A stretch of 64,000 nucleotides of DNA from NCBI GenBank assembly GCA_000149265.1, contig CH003028.1, positions 2,588,129 to 2,652,128 of the forward strand. The letters run 5' to 3'. Source of the DNA: Ciona savignyi. Taxonomy: Eukaryota > Chordata > Ascidiacea > Phlebobranchia > Cionidae. Shown here in pieces: positions 57,083 to 64,000 of the stretch (position 1 is the first letter of the stretch; every line of letters begins with the position of its first letter). The notes under the pieces are model-generated. The model did no database searches. It was given only the letters and a program-made list of their open reading frames with translations, and had not been told where the DNA came from. Position numbers and translations under genes: made by a program.

Positions 57083-60000
57083 CTGTAAAGACGACGGTTG
57101 TGAACAAAATAAACCTTTTTGATAAAGTGATATGTTAAAATATAGTGAGTCATTCCTCAGATCACCTCGTTCTCGCCGTCGGGTTAACGTATCTGTTGTA
57201 GAACGTTGTATGATGACGCAAAAAAACTTAACCAAGAACAACTAACCACCCGACGGCTAGTTTCGATCAAAAAATCATTCGACTGAAGGTCGACGGGAGA
57301 CGCATCACCTGTGCTTACCGGCGCAGTACAAGACGTATGGTCGGGTACGGTCGTGGGGCCAAATGATTAACGCAACCGATACATATACCTACTACAATAC
57401 AAAAACGGTCCGAGTAACGATCCCATCATCGTTTCGAAACTTGGCCCAGTAAAAACACGTCGCGGTCGTGCAGCGGGAATGGTTAATGCTACTGATAAAT
57501 ATACAGAGTTGTATACAAAATCAGACTTATTAAAAGGCCTTTCATGGACTCGAGACTTGGTCTGGTAAATTACTTACAGTATAACACGGAGATTCAGCAA
57601 AGTTAGGTATGATAAAACTCTGAACTTCCAGCATGCTTGGCGACAAAATGCATTTCTGTATTTGGTCAACGTTCGCACATCGAGACACAACAAGAAAGAA
57701 GTGGGTTGGTATTGGCGTGGAAGTGATGTCATTGTTCAAAAAGGTACCGTTTCTGCCATTTTAAATCAATCGATTAAAACAAACGCCAAGATATAAAAAT
57801 TGGTTTATAAAATTCATTGGAATCCTGCAATGTCCGTTAAGTGATTTGTCCAAAGCCACAACCGGCTAGCTGGCGACTTGTTTCGATCCTATCATCTATT
57901 GACAGATAGACGACTTAGTAACTCAAGTTATTCGGCCGGGTTCACCGGAAAACAATTCTAAAGACACTTTATTAGAAAGCACTTACGCAAGAATAGTAGC
58001 TTGACTGTCTGGAAGACTGTCGTAGTTATAATCAAATGCTGGTCCAGCTATTACGTTTATCCCACCGTACTTCCCAGACCAATCGGCTAGAACCCGGGAC
58101 ATGTAGTCCCAAACTGCAAGTTGTAAAATATTAGGATAGTAGGGATGGACGGTCGTGCGGCCGAATGGATAATGCGAATGATTCATATACCACTCCATAT
58201 ATTTTAAAACGGTCTTGGTAATGAGCCCATCCTAGAGAAATAAGCCAGGTATCAAAACAATTATGATGCAGGGAAAGACACATAAGTGCGGCCGAATTTG
58301 ACTGATTGATATACCGCTCCATGTATAATAAAACGGCCTTATTAACGAGCCCTTTGTGGGATCGAAAATTATCAGGTAAAAATATATAATCCTAGGGAAA
58401 GACACAAACAAAGACCTACTTTCTGCTGTGGACTTGTACATTGGAACCGTGTTGCTAGTCACCGTTGCGTCGTAAACCGCAAGATAGTTCGAAAGTGCTG
58501 GGACAAGAAAATCCGTTTAATTATTCGTTTAAAAGTAATAGTTGAAAGATAAGTGCAATTTCAACCTGGGTGATATAGGAAGACCGGTGAAACATCAGGT
58601 GAAGAGTAATCACTGCAGGGAGTAGTTTCTACTAATGGAACTCGAATATCAGGTCGTGTGCACGTGGTTGGAGTAAAGAGATTCCGCGGCTAAAAATAAA
58701 ATTGTCGATTGTGAGAATTTGACAAGCACTTTTGATTTTATCACGTACTGTATCTTGCAAAGTGAACGACACATATCGCGGGATGTTTTTCGTGAAATCG
58801 TAGGCAGTGACGTAATCGCTCTGTGTCAGGAGACAGAAAGCGGCAGTGTCGGTTTCTGTCACTTCGGGGCGCCCGTAAGGCATGTTTGCATCATGAATTG
58901 CTGAAGAAATATTTAAAAATTTGTTTGATCGCGTGGCAGAATGATAAACGTATCTGACACATATACTTTCAAAAACTAATGACTAGTATATTGTGGGTTT
59001 GAAACTTGGTTCGGTAAAATAAATAAATATAGATTTATAGGATATTATATATATATTCTTGTTTATTCCCGTGAATAAGAAACATGGGAGCGTTATTACG
59101 CAGACAATCGTCAGGTCACCTTGTGCCAGGTCATGTACTCTCGGGTTACTAGGGATATAGAAATTTATTGTGTATAATATAGACGATTCTTCAATTTGGT
59201 GGAAACCCATCATTTAACTAGGTTCAGGCAATGACCGTTAAGTGCCCATTAACACAACCGGTTAGCTAGCGACCATTTGCGAAAATGCAACCCTTCGCCC
59301 GAAAGGCGACGTACTAACCCGAAGCTCATCGATTTAAATAATCGATTGTTTAGCACGACAAATTAATAAACAATATAACAAATTAAAAATAATTGCGGAA
59401 TAATTGCAGAAATTATCACGGCTATACCTAAAAAAAAACATGAAAATATTCTATCCTATCTACATTCCATTAATTTTGTTTTACCTTGATCCCCTTGCAC
59501 CTGCTTTAGCCTTTGATTGGCTGTCGCTTCATCGATCTCCTAAATTCAACCAAAAATTAGTCCCTAAATTTAAAGAATATAGCCACTAGTATACCTGACA
59601 ATAAGTGCATCCTAGTTTAGACTCCGCTATGTCATAATCCGGATAAGGACAGGTATCTGGAACTTCAGTCGTTATTTCCGCTTGGATATCTTTTGGGGTA
59701 ATCAATACGTGGTTCAGAGAACCAGTGGTTCCATTGTTTGGTGCGGGTGTCAAGTCCAGTAGTTCTGTAAGGCAATAATGTGAAGCAACATGTATTGTCG
59801 GTTTAGTGCGTCGCCTTTCAATCGAAAGGTTGCAGGTGCGGAACTGGTCGTTAGCTAGTCGGTAGTGTCCTTGGGCTTGGCACTTTACGGACATTGCTTG
59901 AACCGAGTAGATTAATGGGTTCTACCAAAATGAAGGAATGTGTCTATCATGTACAACTCATTGCAATAGCTTTGGAAACCCGACGGTGGGCGCAAAGTGA

Positions 60001-63000
60001 TTTGACGATTGCCCGTGTGTTAACCCCTTTTCCCATTCACGGGGATATACAATGAATATCCGGGGATATACGGAAAAAGTATATTTAAACCCATTGTTTT
60101 TGTCTGTTTGTTGAAGCATTTTTCTGCCCGTGAAGTTTCTATGTTAGAACCAGTTTTGTTCAGTGTTGTTTATTTTATCGCAAGAAAAAAGTACAGTGAT
60201 AATAGGCCAAGGAGGCAGAATCCTACATGCGTTTTCTCTGGTTAAAAGATGTTTTCCTGTATTGTCCTCGTATGGTATGTGGTAATGTCAGTTTCTACCC
60301 CAATAATAAAAAAAATTAAATTAATGAACAGTAATTACAGATATGAGCTTTAGGATATACCAATTTCTTCCTTAGTTGAAATTTCTAATTGACGTGTGGA
60401 CATACCATATATATACAAAATCCGATTGTTAGCGCAGTTGAGATTTCTAAACAAATCTCGATTTTCGATTATAAAGCCAACCAAAACTTGGTTATTTTCC
60501 TTCAACGAAAGAGTTTATTTCTCATGTGATAGGAAGGACCAGGTTGTGTATATATACCTGGTAAGTACTAGATAAAGACGAAACTTCGAAGAAAAAGACA
60601 AAAAACGAAGCTTTGAAGACTATATGGATATACATGGCAACACTTACCCGATACCAAATTGTAAATTTCAATATTCTCAAACGGAACAGTTGTGTTGTAA
60701 TCTCTTTTAAAGCCCGGGCCATGAGCAGCAAATAATGCCTGATGATTAAGTAAATATTTAGAAAGGGTTAATGCCTGAGAAAAGTTCAAAAGTCCAACTA
60801 ACGACGATAATTAACTTTCATTTTATTCGCGCTATTAGTGAAACCATTTTAGCACAAGACCAAGTTCAAAATCGTTAAAAAAGATATATTACGTCATGAA
60901 AATAGAAAAAAATATTTGAATTAAGTCGGCCATAAAGCCCCAATTTGCTTACATGCATGCTTCTGTATTCGTTGTCATACCCGTGTGTACCGCCGTTACA
61001 CGAAGTGTACGAACCTTTCCTTCTATTAAATGAGTAAAATCGTTTTTATTTGCCAAATGTTGCAATAAATCACTTACCCTTCTGATATCCACTGGTCGTC
61101 CATTGCTATAATCACGTCATCAATTCTAGCGTTGTTTGTGTAATGATACCGTGTCGGTACGTAACCGTGCTTCAGGTATGCCTGCGGTCGTAAATTAAAT
61201 TTTAATTGCTTGGTTTGACGCAATGTGTAATCAAGGACTACGGTTACCCAGTTACCGGGACCAAGTTTAACCGCATTTTGGCAAAACTCAAAAACATTCA
61301 TATTAATAAGAATTTAGAATTACAAGGAAGATTGCAACAGTTATGTATAGCTTCTGCAAAATCGAAGTTTATAGTATATTTAATGAATGTTCCAGTGCAG
61401 TGATTTGTTTTGCTGTGTTAATACTAGTAAAAAGAACTACACTTTACTATTAAATTAGCATTGAATTATAATTTGTTGACCTATATCAAATTAAAGTTGT
61501 GCTATGTATGTTTTGTCACACTTACATGCCAGTGAGTTTGGTCACGCTTGCAACGCATATCCTCATAGGTCTGTTGAGCGTCAAACAGATCCCATTTACT
61601 TCGGTCGGAACTTTTGCCGACGCGAGAGAACGCTCCACTTTTAAAAAAGACGTTGTCGAGATTTACTCCATAATCTTCCACGCTTGTTTTTCGGTTACAG
61701 CTAATTTCCGTCATTCCTATTTGAGAGAATATGTGAGATATTTTTTACCCGATCAGAACAAAAAAGACGATTTTTTTATTTTAAAGATTTATATAACTTT
61801 ATTTAATACTTTGTGAATGTATCGAATGCGTTACCCATTTGCCCACACAACTCAAATTAGCATACTGAATATTGCAAAAGGAGTTACAAATTTGAGCCAC
61901 AAATTAGCATGGTAAATATTTCGACAGCAGTTATAAATTTCCAAAAAATAGCATGGTAAGTAATGTAATGTTGCGACAGAGTCTTTTAATATGCGCAGCA
62001 TACGTGCAAATTATTAAATAAATATTTGTCCCTTACCGTGGTCTGCCACCATTATGATATTGACGCAATTTTGCAATCCTCTCAGCTTTAAGCCATTCAT
62101 GAGAATGCTAATGATTCTGTCTGCTTCGGCAAGTTCCGTATTTACCTCGGGGGAATTCGGGCCATAACTGTGGCCTGCGTGGTCCACGATGTCCATATAC
62201 AACGCAATAAAGGATGGCCTGTAAGTGATTAGTGCTTTTGTAACATCATTAACGTTTATCGTTGATACACATATGAGATATAAACAATTGAGCGTATTTC
62301 GTACATTCGGTGAATAAATCATAACTTTATTAGAGTATAAAATAGGATATAATATGCCTGTGTTATTTTTGTAGCAGGAAGCGAAGGAAGGTTTAAAACA
62401 ACGACAATAGTTAAACTTCCTCGTGCCGTCCGTCGGATATCCTAGGCTATTGCAGTGTGCTTTATATTATTGAGACGATCTGGCCGCTTTAGTCCAACTG
62501 ATTATCAGACTAGGCTATATATAAGGGTTAGTTTAAGGTGGCTTACCTGTCTTGCGGTGGTAAATCAAGCCAATCCAAGGCCTGATACATCCTTTCTTCA
62601 TTAGGGACGCTTCCATCAAAGACGTAATAATAATCCGGGTATCTTGTTATATTGACGTCCGAACCTACCCAGAAGTACGTGGCGCTTTTCAGACCTTGGT
62701 TGCTCGTGGTGACCCAGATCTAAAAAAAAGTTGAAGGATAGATGAGTCAAATAGAACGAATTCATATAAGAATTTCCATAAAACTGCTTGTATGTCAAGC
62801 ACTAAATGGATACGGAAAAGACCGGTATAAAAAAAATTAAGTAAAAATATACCGATTTATTTACAGAATAAAAATTTTAGATTTACACAGAGCACATCAT
62901 GGACACGAAATTTAGCCCGGTTAAAATGCAATGTAACAAAACTGAAATGTCCAAAGCTCCTGTTAACACTGGAAGTCTGTAAATTTCGTACCGGTTCTCC

Positions 63001-63846
63001 ACCCCACCAGAAAGGATGGAAATCATTTGGGTTTCCAATGTTAAACTTTTCCTGGTGATCATGGTCGTACATCGTGTTACTGACTATCCCGTGACTTTCT
63101 GGATAGAGCCCCTGCAATGTATGAAATAAAACATTTAACCCCGTTTGGTTGTAGCGGTAAAATGGTTTATATTCATTTGTCCGACCGATTAGCTTGGTGG
63201 GCTGGTACGTCGCTTTTCCGCCGAAAAGGTACAGATTCGAAACTGGTCGCTAGCTAGTAGGTTGTGTCCATTTAACGGACCTTACCTGAACATAGTAGAC
63301 TAATGGGTTCTAACAAATTGTAGAAACTTCTGAATCATACAAAACATACTGCAAAAGCTCCTGTAATCCGACAATGGAAGCGAGGTAATCTAACTAGTGC
63401 CCGTGTGTCAACGCAAAATCATGTGCCTTGTCTTGATTCAGGGTTGTTCTGACTAAAATACAACACTCTGGTAGAACGTGCTACCCAACTAAGCGAATTA
63501 GATAAGTGTGTTAAGGTGATATTTAATGAAAACCGTTTTATACCGTCGCCATGCTGTAGTGGTTGGGGAAAGTGGATGTAGGTGTCACAGACCTCATATA
63601 TGGAGCGTGTACACCGCATGTTGCTGTAAGGAAAGTAACACAGATTAGTAAATCTTCTTTCTGTTAATATCACCATTGCTGTGTCTTTTTCTTATTGCTT
63701 TTATTTATGTTTGGAAGATAGTAAAATGGATATATAGAGATCACAAATTCAAACCTAATTTCCAAATATTTGGTGTCTGGGAACGGTATATGTACTCAGC
63801 TTGAAATCCGTCGATTGAAAACAAAATGACAGGAGGTTTGTCAAAT
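56750..63846 (-). CDS. ENPP: ENPP1/3-like ectonucleotide pyrophosphatase/phosphodiesterase (5' end outside window)
   Basis: Extracellular enzymes of this family cleave nucleotide or lipid phosphodiesters with two zinc ions. Exons in transcript order: 63755-63846, 63544-63623, 62992-63111, 62547-62719, 62037-62218, 61526-61716, 61078-61181, 60953-61022, 60648-60738, 59595-59764, 59485-59539, 58749-58900, 58566-58689, 58420-58497, 57987-58113, 57578-57752 and 56750-57082; all phases agree, about 771 codons. Zinc ligands and nucleophile are present: [15 protein letters not shown] (Thr), [14 protein letters not shown] and GTHGYDN. The loop after ATYFW (VGSDVNI...) is kept, as in nucleotide-cleaving ENPP1/3 and unlike ENPP2. 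The C-terminus is hydrophobic. N-terminal anchor and somatomedin-B domains would lie beyond 64000 and are not seen. Confidence 0.93.
57140..57300 (-). repeat. Degenerate SINE
   Basis: 'cctcagatcacctcg', 'cgccgtcgggttaacg' and 'ccgacggctagtttcgatc'; partial copy. Confidence 0.55.
57340..57572 (+). repeat. Two tandem copies of a ~105-bp tRNA-like repeat
   Basis: Units at about 57340-57460 and 57463-57572. Each runs from a 'ggtcgtg' start and 'aatg.ttaa' A-box-like segment, through 'acatatac', to a B-box-like 'tttcgaaacttgg' and 'cagtaaaa'/'ctggtaaa'. Further copies are at 58135, 58285 and 58925. Confidence 0.65.
57578..59764 (-). CDS. ENPP-like nuclease-like domain exons
   Basis: Exons 59595-59764 ([15 protein letters not shown]), 59485-59539 (18 codons, small but phase-required), 58749-58900 ([18 protein letters not shown]), 58566-58689 ([12 protein letters not shown]), 58420-58497 ([10 protein letters not shown]), 57987-58113 ([17 protein letters not shown]) and 57578-57752 ([12 protein letters not shown]). 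These track the catalytically inactive nuclease-like domain of ENPP1-3. The intron between 58749 and 58689 is only 59 nt. Confidence 0.88.
57825..57945 (-). repeat. SINE head fragment
   Basis: 'caatgtccgttaagtg', 'gccacaaccggctagctggc' and 'cttgtttcgatcc'; only the tRNA-like half is present. Confidence 0.7.
58135..58385 (+). repeat. Two more copies of the ~105-bp tRNA-like repeat
   Basis: Units at about 58135-58245 ('gtcgtgcggccgaatgg', 'cggtcttggtaatgagccc') and 58285-58385 ('gtgcggccgaatttg', 'cggccttattaacgagccc', 'gggatcgaaaattatcagg'). Confidence 0.65.
58925..59022 (+). repeat. Fifth copy of the ~105-bp tRNA-like repeat
   Basis: 'gatcgcgtggcagaatgata', 'acacatatac' and 'gtgggtttgaaacttggttc'. 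Confidence 0.55.
59036..59330 (-). repeat. SINE copy
   Basis: 'cttgtttattcccgtgaat', 'cagacaatcgtcagg', 'aaccggttagctagcgacc' and 'cccgaaaggcgacgtac'; nearly full length but diverged. Confidence 0.82.
59800..60058 (+). mobile_element. SINE copy
   Basis: 'gtgcgtcgcctttcaatcga', 'aggttgcaggtgcgg', 'atcatgtacaactcattgc' and 'cacggggatata'. The first few head bases are missing. It lies in the intron between 59764 and 60648. Confidence 0.9.
60060..60640. other. ENPP intron segment without identified features
   Basis: No gene or known repeat seen; the short minus-strand frames here overlap only the adjacent exon. Confidence 0.4.
60648..63846 (-). CDS. ENPP-like catalytic phosphodiesterase domain exons
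   Basis: Nine exons from 63846 down to 60648. The metal-binding Asp is in LFSIDGF (63755-63846) and the nucleophile Thr in TSTFPNHY (63544-63623). The substrate-pocket exon is GLYPESHG...WWGGEP (62992-63111). Asp and His occur in VDHAGHSYG, with the metal pair in VADHG (62037-62218). The last zinc His is in GGTHGYDN (60953-61022), followed by [10 protein letters not shown] and FENIEIYNL (60648-60738). All catalytic residues expected of the family are present, so an active enzyme is predicted. Confidence 0.93.
62395..62480 (-). repeat. SINE fragment
   Basis: 'cttcctcgtgccgtccgtcg' and 'ctattgcagtgtgcttt'; short decayed copy. Confidence 0.5.
63160..63415 (+). repeat. SINE copy
   Basis: 'tttgtccgaccgattagc', 'gaaactggtcgctagctag', 'atcatacaaaacatactgc' and 'gcccgtgtgtcaacgc'. 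The head is present and the tail missing. Confidence 0.82.
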
Positions 63847-64000
63847 CTGTTGCAACAAAAATTCACATTTATGCCTTTTAATTACAAATATTTCAACACA
63901 TAGTTATACACACTCGGTTCTGGCATACTTGACTGACAGTGAAATAATTTTTGATATCCTCGAACCAGTAATATTTTCATTACAAAATGTATATTTGCTT
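63847..64000 (-). other. Window end: upstream ENPP exon not resolved
   Basis: Another ENPP exon, ending in a donor with two codon bases, is expected upstream. Several short frames are possible here, but none shows the cysteine pattern I would need, so I do not call it. Confidence 0.35.

Noticed and set aside
56799..57122. Plus-strand frame opposite the last ENPP exon
   Set aside because: Antisense shadow of a conserved coding exon.

Overview
This is eukaryotic, AT-rich, intron-dense animal DNA. The two main genes (an RNF213/mysterin-type giant E3 ligase and an ENPP ectophosphodiesterase), the short introns (down to 59 nt), the dense tRNA-derived SINEs and splice acceptors a few bases before initiator codons suggest an invertebrate deuterostome. 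An ascidian such as Ciona is my best guess; this is inference, not proof. There are no bacterial features.

Layout. (1) Positions 1-11250 form a large imperfect inverted duplication. Each arm carries the first five coding exons of the same gene, pointing outward: minus strand on the left (543-2566, continuing beyond the window) and plus strand on the right (8684 onward). The centre holds direct repeats, a 45-bp minisatellite and a unique spacer. (2) From 8684 to 53520 on the plus strand I can chain 63 exons with compatible splice phases into one RNF213-like gene of about 5,600 codons. In order it has CARD-like helical exons, a low-complexity lysine/serine linker built by two tandem exon-pair duplications, the RNF213 beta-sandwich region, a helical stalk with an internal acidic pentapeptide minisatellite, AAA units with three recognisable Walker A motifs, a RING finger, the RZ finger and the RNF213 C-terminal helical domain. 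A single 7.2-kb exon holds most of the AAA core, RING and RZ finger. It contains one +1 frame change, at a TAG immediately before the first RING cysteine. (3) Positions 53521-56749 are intergenic repeats plus an intron-containing tRNA-Ile(UAU). (4) 56750-63846 on the minus strand is an ENPP1/3-like gene, converging on RNF213. It has 17 exons in the window and its 5' end lies beyond the right edge.

Mobile elements are abundant: about 25 copies of one tRNA-headed SINE with a TATCC tail, three hAT-type elements with exact 8-bp target duplications, a piggyBac-like element between TTAA sites, a 5'-truncated RNase H-bearing LINE, and a SINE/hAT/SINE nest with an assembly gap. The most unusual points are the head-to-head duplication, the apparent fusion of CARD-like exons to RNF213, the frame change at the RING, and the exon-duplication history of the linker.
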